From assembly GCA_027487685.1 (NCBI GenBank), contig JAIYDC010000124.1:1-49536 (forward strand): a stretch of 49,536 bases of DNA, given 5' to 3'. The notes beneath the pieces were generated by a model, which did no database searches, was not told the DNA's origin, and was given only the letters and a program-made list of their open reading frames with translations. The position numbers and the translations under genes were made by a program. The DNA is from Pseudomonadota bacterium (GTDB taxonomy: Bacteria; Bdellovibrionota; Bacteriovoracia; Bacteriovoracales; Bacteriovoracaceae). How positions within the stretch are numbered: position 1 is the stretch's first letter; every line of letters begins with the position of its first letter. Below are positions 33,374 to 41,166 of this stretch, one piece after another.

Positions 33374-34074
33374 TAGACCAGGGCCTCGATAAGCGCATAG
33401 AGAACTACGAGGAGACCAACTCCGCAATGGATCACTCCCTTGACGGTCGTAAGTGGGCCAAGTTTTCCCTTAATGGCATTGAACTCGAGGGCCAGGATCA
33501 AAAGAGTCACTACGCCCAGAACCAGCGCCGGGCTAAAGCCTTCTGGAATCGAAAGGCCCAGGTGTCTCGAAGCTCCCATGAAGAAGAGCATCGGGATTGA
33601 AAAAAGCACGTTGGTTCGGCTAGCAAGGAGGGCGCTTGGTGCTCTCTTAGCAGCCTCAGCGTCAACAGTCCCACCGGCAAGAGCAGCTACGCCATTTGCA
33701 ATCAACTTGCTCTGAATCGGCCAGATGATGAGCCATACGTTTAAGAACATCAGTGTTCCTAGCAGAGCACCGGTGTAGATATAGATCCCATATGGTGTTT
33801 GGAAGAAGTCGGCACGCAGTTCGTGGCCTGCGAGGGCGAGCATCAGCGCGCCGGAGATGAAAGTGAAAAGTGCGCCAAAACGGAACCACCACATGGCACG
33901 AGGAACGAGTTTAGCAAATACGTTATTCTTTACGTTTGCATCGACCTCAGGCATGAACGCGCCCTGAACGAAATTAAAGTAGTAGAGATGACCGATCCAT
34001 GCGACACCGGCGACAAAATGAATCCAGCGAAGGACCATAACAAGTCCCTCTTGGGTAAACAGAGCAACATCCAT
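33373..34074 (-). CDS. PuuD-like (Urate_ox_N, PF06181) membrane protein lacking its cytochrome domain
   Basis: 233 residues, about seven hydrophobic segments. MVLRWIHFVAGVAWIG followed by HLYYFNFVQGAF, FLNVWLIIWPIQSK, and ASRTNVLFSIPMLFFMG are the conserved PuuD blocks. PuuD in proteobacteria is proposed as a urate hydroxylase with a C-terminal cytochrome c; here the membrane part and cytochrome are separate coupled genes. No other purine-degradation genes nearby, so urate as substrate is uncertain. Upstream AT-rich promoter around 34100-34115 and AGGAG ribosome site. Confidence 0.85.
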   Translation of the reverse strand: MDVALFTQEGLVMVLRWIHFVAGVAWIGHLYYFNFVQGAFMPEVDANVKNNVFAKLVPRAMWWFRFGALFTFISGALMLALAGHELRADFFQTPYGIYIYTGALLGTLMFLNVWLIIWPIQSKLIANGVAALAGGTVDAEAAKRAPSALLASRTNVLFSIPMLFFMGASRHLGLSIPEGFSPALVLGVVTLLILALEFNAIKGKLGPLTTVKGVIHCGVGLLVVLYALIEALV

Positions 34075-34182
34075 AACAACTCCTGGTAGGGAAAAGTGTA
34101 TAATTTATAACACTTAATCTACCCTACCCTACCGAAGTAATCTAGCTCGATCTAACTAATGCGGCGCCATCACTACATCCTT

Positions 34183-34890
34183 TTAAGCGGCCAGAACCAA
34201 AAGGCATCGGCGTTTGAGATTTTCCAGGACTTCTTTTTGAAGCGGGGAGGAAAGAGAAAGACCTACACGGACATCCCCCCGTCTCAGGCAGTGCCCCCTT
34301 GGAGCGACGTAGCACACCTTGCCAAGGATGGGCGTCCTGAGTTCTCGATGGTCAACTGCGCGAAGCCAGAAGTGGTCCTGCTCTCGGAAATAACGTTTAT
34401 TTTGGGCCGAAATAATAATCCCGAATCCCAGTTCAGAGACGTCAACCACGCGAAGCTCGATCTCGTGAGTGAATTCCTTTAGGGTGCGCTCAAGCCGCTT
34501 GAGAGACAGCGATACATCAGCACTTAAGGGAAGAAGGTACCGGTCGCCCCCGGGACGCTCATCGAGGACGCGGGCGCATCCTGGATATTGGCAGCAGATT
34601 CGGTCGCCAAGGACGACGTAATCCTCAGGTGAGAGACGAAAAATGAGACTCCGATACTTGAGATGCACATAGAGACTAAGACTGGGGTCTATGATCGTCT
34701 CTTCAGGGATGCGCAAAAACATGCGCCCAGTCCCATCGTCAATTAAGACCTCACAAATAGGTGAGAGATTCCTGCTCTCCGAGGAACTACTGAAGGTCTG
34801 CCAAAGGCTACCTCCAAAAAGAGAATCTCTCTCGATGAGAGAGACCAGAATAGTTTGGGAGCTCACAGGCTTTAAATCGACAGTATCCAT
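34183..34890 (-). CDS. PilZ-like domain protein
   Basis: About 235 residues from ATG 34890 (AGGAAG five to seven bases upstream; ATG 34911 is less good). The C-terminal half has the YcgR/PilZ arrangement: a charged stretch with arginines (LDERPGGDRYLLPL) about 100 residues from the end, then VVDVSELGFGI as the DxSxxG motif. The canonical RxxxR is imperfect (RPGGDR), so c-di-GMP binding is plausible, not certain. N-terminal half would be a YcgR_N-like beta domain. Diverges from a response regulator gene 180 bp away. Confidence 0.6.
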   Translation of the reverse strand: MDTVDLKPVSSQTILVSLIERDSLFGGSLWQTFSSSSESRNLSPICEVLIDDGTGRMFLRIPEETIIDPSLSLYVHLKYRSLIFRLSPEDYVVLGDRICCQYPGCARVLDERPGGDRYLLPLSADVSLSLKRLERTLKEFTHEIELRVVDVSELGFGIIISAQNKRYFREQDHFWLRAVDHRELRTPILGKVCYVAPRGHCLRRGDVRVGLSLSSPLQKEVLENLKRRCLLVLAA

Positions 34891-35037
34891 AAACACTTCC
34901 TGTGGAATCATGGATCATTGATGGTCCTATCGACCCACTGAGGGATAAAATTAAAACGCTCCAAGTTTTAGACTTCACCTCTAGCAATTCTCTAGCTTTA
35001 TTGATCTTCGATAAACAATTATTTCCCATATTCGCGA

Positions 35038-35043
35038 TATAAT
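35038..35043 (+). promoter_or_regulatory. -10 box of the single-domain response regulator gene
   Basis: Exact TATAAT at 35038-35043 in an AT-rich divergent region; no good -35 box at the expected spacing. A transcript from about 35050 would have a 20-nt leader containing AGGAG (35059-35063). Confidence 0.5.
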
Positions 35044-35070
35044 ATATGCTTGGATTGCAGGAGAAATCGT

Positions 35071-35445
35071 ATGACAAAAAAAATTTTAATCGTTGATGAC
35101 GAATTAGAGATTCGAGACATTTTCAAGACATTTTTCGAATTAATGGGGATGACCGATCTTTATTTTGCAGCGGATGGTCTCGAGGCTTTCGTTCTATGTT
35201 CGCAGCAAAAGTTTGACCTCATCACGCTGGATCATCAGATGCCCTTCTTTACCGGTGCCTCTTTTCTTGGGGCCCTCCGATCAAAAGAGGGGATAAATCA
35301 GAAATCGCCAGTCTTTATGATCTCGGCATTTATCCCTGATATCGAAGACTCGGTGAAGGCCTTCGAGAATACGTTCTTTTTTGATAAGCCGATGAACTTC
35401 GAAAGCCTCTCTAGAAACGTGAAAATAGCTTTGAGTAAAAAATAA
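35071..35445 (+). CDS. Single-domain (CheY-like) response regulator
   Basis: About 124 residues from ATG 35071, with AGGAG eight bases upstream. Asp-Asp pair in ILIVDDE, phospho-acceptor Asp in ITLDHQMPFFTG, Ser in FMISAF, and Lys in FFDKPM; no output domain. It would transmit a signal by protein contact as CheY or Spo0F do. No kinase is adjacent. The PilZ-like gene diverges from it. Confidence 0.88.
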   Translation: MTKKILIVDDELEIRDIFKTFFELMGMTDLYFAADGLEAFVLCSQQKFDLITLDHQMPFFTGASFLGALRSKEGINQKSPVFMISAFIPDIEDSVKAFENTFFFDKPMNFESLSRNVKIALSKK

Positions 35446-35726
35446 GCTCAGGCAATAATTTGGGAAGCGCCCAACGCCTTGTGAGTACCGGGGGCACTGG
35501 GGCCAGGATCGATCAATCTCCATTCACTCCTCTTTTAACGCTCCAAAAGTAAATAGTATCCCGCGCAAACATAGTGAAAGTCTTATGGGCATCTGCAGGA
35601 ACATTTATTAACTCAAGTACAGAATAAAAGTGATTTATCCAACCTCACTTTTTTGCCCTTGCAGCGACCGATTGGTTCTTCGTTTGCACGCCTCATGAGG
35701 GAAGGTTCCAAACTGAGGAGAGAAGA
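35446..35726. other. Intergenic region, no gene seen
   Basis: 280 bp between the response regulator and the hydrolase. No open reading frame with coding character, no RNA motif I can name. Its end carries a GAGGAGAGAAG ribosome site for the hydrolase. Confidence 0.4.
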
Positions 35727-36617
35727 ATGAGCTATGTTGTAGTCGGCAAAGAGAATTCACAGGAAATACGCATCTACTTCGAGGATCACGGCAGCGGTCC
35801 TCCCCTCGTCCTCATCCATGGCTATCCTTTTTCGGGCCGGGCCTGGGAGCGGGAAGTCACAAGGCTAATAGAGGAAGGCCATCGAGTCATAACCTACGAT
35901 CGCAGGGGTTTTGGCCAGTCCGACAGAACGGGAATGGGCTATAATTTTGATACTTTCGCGAATGATCTCCATGTTCTCTTAACCGAGCTTAACCTCATGG
36001 ACGTCATCCTCATAGGTCACTCTATGGGAACCGGCGAAATTATCCGCTACCTATCCACCTATGGGACAGTCAAGATTCGCGCAGCAGTATTTATCGCACC
36101 TATTGCGCCGTTCCTCTTAAAGACTGTGGAGCACCAAGAAGGGGTTTCAGTAGAGGTTTTTGACAATTTTAAGCATGCCATCATTGAGGACAGGTATGCC
36201 TTTGTAACAGATTTTTTGAAGAACTTTTATAATACCGAACATTTTCTAGGAAAACCCTTGAGTCCGGAAAAACTCAAAGCCGATTTCTACCTCGCGGTTG
36301 CAGCGTCACCAATCGCACTTCTAAAATGCGTCGATACTTGGTGCACTGACTTCTGTGAAGATCTCGAAAAAGTCGATGTCCCATCCCTCGTCATACAGGG
36401 CGACACAGATAAAATTCTCCCCTATGAAGTTACGGGAAAGCTCCTGGCGCAAAAACTTCAGGCCCGGGAGCTCGTCATCCCAGGCGGCTCTCACGGAATA
36501 CCTTGGACTCACGCAGATGTGATCTGCAACGAGATCCTCGACTTCATCTCAGGACTGGGCCCCGTGGCGCAGCAAAGGACGCCGACTGGCGACGGCAAAA
36601 GTCTCTCCTTACAATAA
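35727..36617 (+). CDS. Alpha/beta hydrolase (non-heme haloperoxidase-like)
   Basis: 296 residues. Oxyanion region VLIHGYPFSG, nucleophile in GHSMGTGE, acid Asp in VIQGDTDKILP, His in GGSHGIPWTHAD: a full catalytic triad. The cap region (about 125-215) and DRRGFGQSDR are like bacterial non-heme chloroperoxidase/esterases. No signal peptide. True substrate unknown. A tight hairpin terminator follows. Confidence 0.88.
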   Translation: MSYVVVGKENSQEIRIYFEDHGSGPPLVLIHGYPFSGRAWEREVTRLIEEGHRVITYDRRGFGQSDRTGMGYNFDTFANDLHVLLTELNLMDVILIGHSMGTGEIIRYLSTYGTVKIRAAVFIAPIAPFLLKTVEHQEGVSVEVFDNFKHAIIEDRYAFVTDFLKNFYNTEHFLGKPLSPEKLKADFYLAVAASPIALLKCVDTWCTDFCEDLEKVDVPSLVIQGDTDKILPYEVTGKLLAQKLQARELVIPGGSHGIPWTHADVICNEILDFISGLGPVAQQRTPTGDGKSLSLQ

Positions 36618-36624
36618 CTTATCA

Positions 36625-36656
36625 AGACCTCATCAGCGATGGAGCTGATGAGGTCT
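36625..36656 (+). terminator. Hairpin terminator after the alpha/beta hydrolase gene
   Basis: Perfect 13-bp stem, AGACCTCATCAGC (36625-36637) with GCTGATGAGGTCT (36644-36656) around a 6-nt loop, followed by ACTTAAATTTTA. Confidence 0.85.
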
Positions 36657-36758
36657 ACTTAAATTTTAGACTCCCCCTAAAATTCTTACTTGCCCACCCT
36701 CCCTCCGTCGTCTACTTTACGTATCCTTAAGACCAACTCATTCCAAGATGGTAGACGA

Positions 36759-39569
36759 ATGAATAAGCTCATCTCATTACTCCTCCTCCTCTCAATTGCC
36801 GGCTGCGGTGAGCAGAAAAAATCCACACGCCGGATTCAGCTGGACAAAACTGGGGACACCCAGATCGTCCTGACCGGCGTAGAGAATGCATCTGCGGTCC
36901 ACCAAGAGGCAAAGGCCCTGGGTCTCGAGATCAGTGGTGATCATGTCATGGTGGTGAAGGGTTTAGCCGAGCAAATCGAACGCCTTGAATTCGCGGCCGG
37001 TGAAGGCTTTGCGTTCATCGAAGATGAAACCGTAGGAGTCGAGCGGCCTAGTAGCTTCTCACCCGAATCTGCAGGTCTCTACCTCGCTAAAAAAGACTTC
37101 GGTCTCCTTGAATTCTGGAAGCGATACCCCGAGGCGGATGGCAGAAACGTGACTGTAGCTGTTATCGACGACGGCATCTCTCCCCACCAGCAGGGCTTCC
37201 TTCTGACTTCCACCGGAGAACGGAAATTTTTAAAGAAAGGTTCTCAGTCGACTTTCACGACATTTGATCTCGTTGAAATCGAGGATGGGTTTGAGGCCAC
37301 CGTCGACGAGTCGCGCCCAAGCTTTGAGAAGCTAGACCTTAACGCCGACGGCTCGACCGAGGCCTGGAAAATACGCGTTCAGAAAGACCTTGAAATCGCC
37401 TGCGTGGACGTGAATAAAGACGGGACTATGGGTCAGCGTGAGTGCGCCGGAAGTTTCGGCCAGACAGGCGGCTACGTCGAGCTACGAGACTCCCGGCTGG
37501 TGTTAATGTTTGAAATCGACAAAGTCGCTAAGAAGATACAGGTCTTCCAGCCTGAACGAGGGACCGACTCTCATGGCGAGGGTGTGGCCTCTGTATTGGC
37601 AGGATTTCGAATTGGCGATCTAGCTGGCTTTAACGGCGTCGCTCCTGGTGCCAAGATCGTCGACTATGACCTCTCAGAACAGACCAATGAAGCATCCCAG
37701 CGAGAATTTACGTTGGGAACCTTCCTTCTTGCCTTAGACTGGGCAGGGAAAAACGGTGCCGAAGTTGCAAACATCAGCTACTCCCTCTTTTTTAGCTCCG
37801 CGCGCTCCCAAACTTTTATGGCGCGCGCGCTGGATGACTTAGTCAAAAAGTACAATATGGTTGTGAGCTTCTCAGCTGGTAACAATGGACCGGGCCTTGG
37901 CTCTTTAAACCGTCGAGGAATTTACCCCAACTCCGTTCTCGTGGCCGGCGCCTTCATCTCAAAGGAACTCGACGAGAGGGTTCACGGCGTAACGGGACTA
38001 CCGGATGAAGGTCGAGTGGTCTACTACTCGAGCCGAGGTCCAGGTCTTGGTATCGGACCAACAGTCATCTCTCCGCTCTCAAGCCTTACAAACTCCTCTC
38101 CCGACTCTGGTCACCGGGGTTTCAACGGAACGAGTTCGGCGGCACCGGCGCTTGCAGGGGCAGCCGCTGTCCTGATCTCTGGGATAAAGCAGGTAGGTCT
38201 CCAGGTCGACGCCGCTACCGTAGTGCATGCGCTTCGGCTCTCAGGAAAACAATTAAAGAACGAAGCTTTTATTTTTCAGGGTTACGGTCTTCCCCAGGTC
38301 GAGGTCGCCCTTGCCATCTACCGAGACCTCATAAATGGTAAGAAACCAATCGACGTTCGCGTCGCAATTGATCGAGATCAGATCGACGGCGTGGCCCAGC
38401 GGGGCATATTCATTCGCCGTTCAGAAGCATCTCCTGTCACTAGTCGCAGGATCTCACTGACTGCGGTGATGTCTGCCCTTGCCCCGGCAGGAGCGCAGGT
38501 CAACCTTCTTACCCCCGTGAAACTCAGTTACTCCGAAGGCCTCTCAGGCCCCCGAGAACTGTGGGTGTCAGTGTCTGCCAGCACAGCATTCGTTGACATA
38601 AATGTCGAACGCGCTCTTGCCAATCGCTTGGAAGCCTTTAGTGAGATTCGCATCCGTTCATCCATCGATGACTCCGTGATGGCGATTATTCCGGTGACTA
38701 TTGTCAATGATCAAAACGTCCTTACGCGGCCCGTAGCAGTTCTCAGCGCCGGACCACAGGAAGGCCTTCGAGTTCCCCTCAACGTCCCGGCGGGAGTTCG
38801 AGGGTTCCGAGTTAGAACCGAGGTCCTCGAAGGAGACGAACGGACCGTACTTCTCTCTATCTTTGAACCTAACGGCATTCGCACCGTACAGCAGCGAGTT
38901 GGTAGCGACCTCTGGGTGTCTACACCCGTGCCGGGTTTCTATCAGATAGGTTTGGCGATGGCAGGTGGAACTGAAAGAGGGATTCGCGTACAGATCTCCG
39001 TCGATACGCTTAATCTTCGACTCCGCTCTCGGGCATCTCGGGCGGATGAGCCCGTGGTTACGGTTACCAATGGAGGCCTTCCGCTCAACGCACAATTGAA
39101 GCTCACACCAGTTTCGGTGGAGGTTAACTCAATCATTGTGAGTTCAAAGGACCTTGCAACGGGAGCAAGTCTTTCAAGCGAACTTACCGAAGGAACTTAT
39201 AGTATTGACTTCCGGACGGTGAACTCGTCGGACCTGAGCTATCTTTACGCCACTTGCACCATCAGAGAGGAGGCAAGTGACGGCAAGGTCAAGCTCACAG
39301 ATGCTATGACACTTACAGTCCCAGCGAGCGGAACGAAGGCGTCCATTCGCTGCACTCCTTTCGATAAAGGGGGAGTCTTCGAAGAGGCCATCGATTGGCA
39401 GCTTCGCCTTCTTAAAGACGGCCGGGGAACCACTGAGCGATTAGACATTCAGCGGGATCAAAGTGTGTCAGTGAAATTCCCGAAGACATCACCTGGCCGC
39501 TACCGTGTTGATGTCCTTGATCCTTTCACAGCAACGGGAATAGAACTGGGAGAAGTCGAACTCGACTAA
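36759..39569 (+). CDS. Subtilase-family (S8) protease lipoprotein with long calcium-loop-like insert
   Basis: About 936 residues from ATG 36759. Lipoprotein signal MNKLISLLLLLSIAGC (Cys16). Pro-region, then Asp137 in VTVAVIDDGIS, His272 in DSHGEGVASVLAG, oxyanion Asn375 in SFSAGNNGPG and Ser459 in FNGTSSAAP. The 134-residue insert between Asp and His carries DLNADGSTE and DVNKDGTMGQRE, both DxNxDG calcium-loop patterns. After the protease core (from about residue 500) the chain is beta-rich like adhesin or Ig/P-type repeats. Likely an envelope-anchored protease, perhaps against prey or host protein. Ribosome site weak. Confidence 0.85.
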   Translation: MNKLISLLLLLSIAGCGEQKKSTRRIQLDKTGDTQIVLTGVENASAVHQEAKALGLEISGDHVMVVKGLAEQIERLEFAAGEGFAFIEDETVGVERPSSFSPESAGLYLAKKDFGLLEFWKRYPEADGRNVTVAVIDDGISPHQQGFLLTSTGERKFLKKGSQSTFTTFDLVEIEDGFEATVDESRPSFEKLDLNADGSTEAWKIRVQKDLEIACVDVNKDGTMGQRECAGSFGQTGGYVELRDSRLVLMFEIDKVAKKIQVFQPERGTDSHGEGVASVLAGFRIGDLAGFNGVAPGAKIVDYDLSEQTNEASQREFTLGTFLLALDWAGKNGAEVANISYSLFFSSARSQTFMARALDDLVKKYNMVVSFSAGNNGPGLGSLNRRGIYPNSVLVAGAFISKELDERVHGVTGLPDEGRVVYYSSRGPGLGIGPTVISPLSSLTNSSPDSGHRGFNGTSSAAPALAGAAAVLISGIKQVGLQVDAATVVHALRLSGKQLKNEAFIFQGYGLPQVEVALAIYRDLINGKKPIDVRVAIDRDQIDGVAQRGIFIRRSEASPVTSRRISLTAVMSALAPAGAQVNLLTPVKLSYSEGLSGPRELWVSVSASTAFVDINVERALANRLEAFSEIRIRSSIDDSVMAIIPVTIVNDQNVLTRPVAVLSAGPQEGLRVPLNVPAGVRGFRVRTEVLEGDERTVLLSIFEPNGIRTVQQRVGSDLWVSTPVPGFYQIGLAMAGGTERGIRVQISVDTLNLRLRSRASRADEPVVTVTNGGLPLNAQLKLTPVSVEVNSIIVSSKDLATGASLSSELTEGTYSIDFRTVNSSDLSYLYATCTIREEASDGKVKLTDAMTLTVPASGTKASIRCTPFDKGGVFEEAIDWQLRLLKDGRGTTERLDIQRDQSVSVKFPKTSPGRYRVDVLDPFTATGIELGEVELD

Positions 39570-39575
39570 TCATTG

Positions 39576-39965
39576 ATGAACCTACATCTAACAACCAGCT
39601 ACGCCTGCTTCCTTGCTCTCCTTTTTCTAGCACTGAGTGTGAAAACGATTAGGGAGCGTCGGAGGTCAAAAATCGCCATTGGCCCCGGAGAAGACCCTGT
39701 TCTCGCTCGCGCCGTTCGGGCCCACGCGAATTTTGCAGAGTATGCTCCCTTCGCCCTTCTCCTTATGGCTCTACTTGAGATGAATCAAGGCAATTCAATT
39801 GCCATTCACGCAGCGGGTTTGGCACTGAGTTTCGGCAGACTCTCCCACAGCTTCGGGATCTCCCGCACGGAAGAGGATTTCCGATTTCGGGTCGGTGGAA
39901 TGGCAGCAACGTTCATGGCCTATAGCATACTCATCATCACGAACCTCTACGTCATCCTGAGCTAG
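39576..39965 (+). CDS. MAPEG-family membrane protein
   Basis: About 129 residues with four hydrophobic segments. RAVRAHANFAEYAPFALLL is the conserved block of bacterial MAPEG/YecN proteins. ATG 39576 lies 6 bp after the subtilase stop; a TTG three bases earlier is unlikely. Possible glutathione-dependent membrane enzyme or relative; not proven. Its TAG shares CTAG with the convergent gene. Confidence 0.88.
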   Translation: MNLHLTTSYACFLALLFLALSVKTIRERRRSKIAIGPGEDPVLARAVRAHANFAEYAPFALLLMALLEMNQGNSIAIHAAGLALSFGRLSHSFGISRTEEDFRFRVGGMAATFMAYSILIITNLYVILS

Positions 39966-40933
39966 ATAAAAAGCGTAAGGGTTAAAGCAAGCTCATTAAG
40001 CAGAAAGTAATTGTAGTTTAATCCCATAATCATGTGCCGATTCAGAGAGTACTGAAGACCGAGATAGGTCGCAGATTTTTCCTTCGCCGGATCCAGTTCT
40101 CCCTCAACGAAGATGGGTTGAGCACTCGTCTCTGTGCGGGAGGCGAAGGAGAATAGCCAATCTTTATAATAAATCGAAGCCGACAGAAGAGCGATATCGG
40201 TGGGAGAGCCATAGAAATCGAGCTTGGATTTTATGACCCCGTAGTCGATAGCAAAATTACGAATCCGAGTTCCGATGGTATAGGTCGTTACAAGAAATCT
40301 CTCTGAAACGGACAAATCTCCAGAAAGTTCAGCGTAGGATAGGCCGGAGTGCGTTTCTATGGTGCGGGTCAAATCGATGAAAAAGTCATCCTGGTAAGCA
40401 GAAGCACCGAAGTGAAGAAGCCAAATTCTTCCCGAAATTCCACCGCCGTAATTGACCTTCTTCAGATCGGAGTGGCGCTTTAAGATGAGACCCCCATCGA
40501 GGCCAAAGTTTTTGTGTGAGAATAGCTTTCCAGCAAGAGCTAGAGTTAGTTTGCGATTTTTGAACTGGTGATTGTTTTCAGTGCGCTCAGCTATTGCCTC
40601 CTGAAGCTCAGGAACTCGATTGCCGAAGAAGCCGTTATCAGGCGAACCTGATATCAGCGCTCCCCCCATTTTACCAGTGCCGCTTATAAGTCCGTATAGG
40701 ACAGAGTTGTTTGCCTGGGCCAAGGCCTCAACACCTAACCCCTTATCGAAACTGGTATTGGCCGGGTTTAAATTGCTCGCCGTGGAACTCGTCGGCGCTG
40801 ACTGGAAGGCATTCCGCCGGAGCTGTTTCGTGACACCATGGCAGTTTGGCAACTGGAGAATATCGCAAAGATCACTCTTTGCGTGACTGGAAGTGGCAAA
40901 CAAAAACGATAGGATAGCAAAAACAAAATTCAT
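39962..40933 (-). CDS. Exported protein, likely outer-membrane beta-barrel
   Basis: 323 residues with signal peptide ending SSHAK. Two cysteines lie just after it (CDILQLPNC). A roughly 100-residue linker rich in Asn, Ser and Gly precedes alternating amphipathic strands (KLTLALAGKLF, SGRIWLLHFGASAYQ, WLFSFASRTE), ending LALTLTLFI. The pattern fits a small beta-barrel; no specific family. Convergent with MAPEG gene. Confidence 0.65.
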   Translation of the reverse strand: MNFVFAILSFLFATSSHAKSDLCDILQLPNCHGVTKQLRRNAFQSAPTSSTASNLNPANTSFDKGLGVEALAQANNSVLYGLISGTGKMGGALISGSPDNGFFGNRVPELQEAIAERTENNHQFKNRKLTLALAGKLFSHKNFGLDGGLILKRHSDLKKVNYGGGISGRIWLLHFGASAYQDDFFIDLTRTIETHSGLSYAELSGDLSVSERFLVTTYTIGTRIRNFAIDYGVIKSKLDFYGSPTDIALLSASIYYKDWLFSFASRTETSAQPIFVEGELDPAKEKSATYLGLQYSLNRHMIMGLNYNYFLLNELALTLTLFI

Positions 40934-41122
40934 CTCCCTATAGTATCATTTCCGTAAACCTGCTCTGGAATATTTTGTGGATTGCCTGGCGCAGCAATCC
41001 ATATCTCCCAACACCCCCTCGTCTCAAATAATTGACAGGAACACGCTCAAGTGTCGAAAGATTGATCACCCTGTAGTTCCTACCTTCTAGTTTTTCTGCT
41101 TTCTCCCACTGGCCCGAGGATT

Positions 41123-41162
41123 GCAGTAATCCAGTCAAGCATGATAAAAAAAAAAAAAAAAA
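41123..41162 (+). promoter_or_regulatory. Promoter merging into an A15 tract
   Basis: TTGCAG (41123-41128), 16-bp spacer, GATAAA (41145-41150). The last bases of the -10 box open a run of 15 A (41148-41162), ending five bases before ATG 41167. The start of transcription should fall within the A run. Confidence 0.5.
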
Positions 41163-41166
41163 GAGC

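Noticed and set aside
34123-34140. TACCCTACCCTACC short repeat upstream of the PuuD-like gene as a CRISPR or operator array
   Set aside because: Only three contiguous short units; could be part of a promoter but has no spacers or dyad symmetry.
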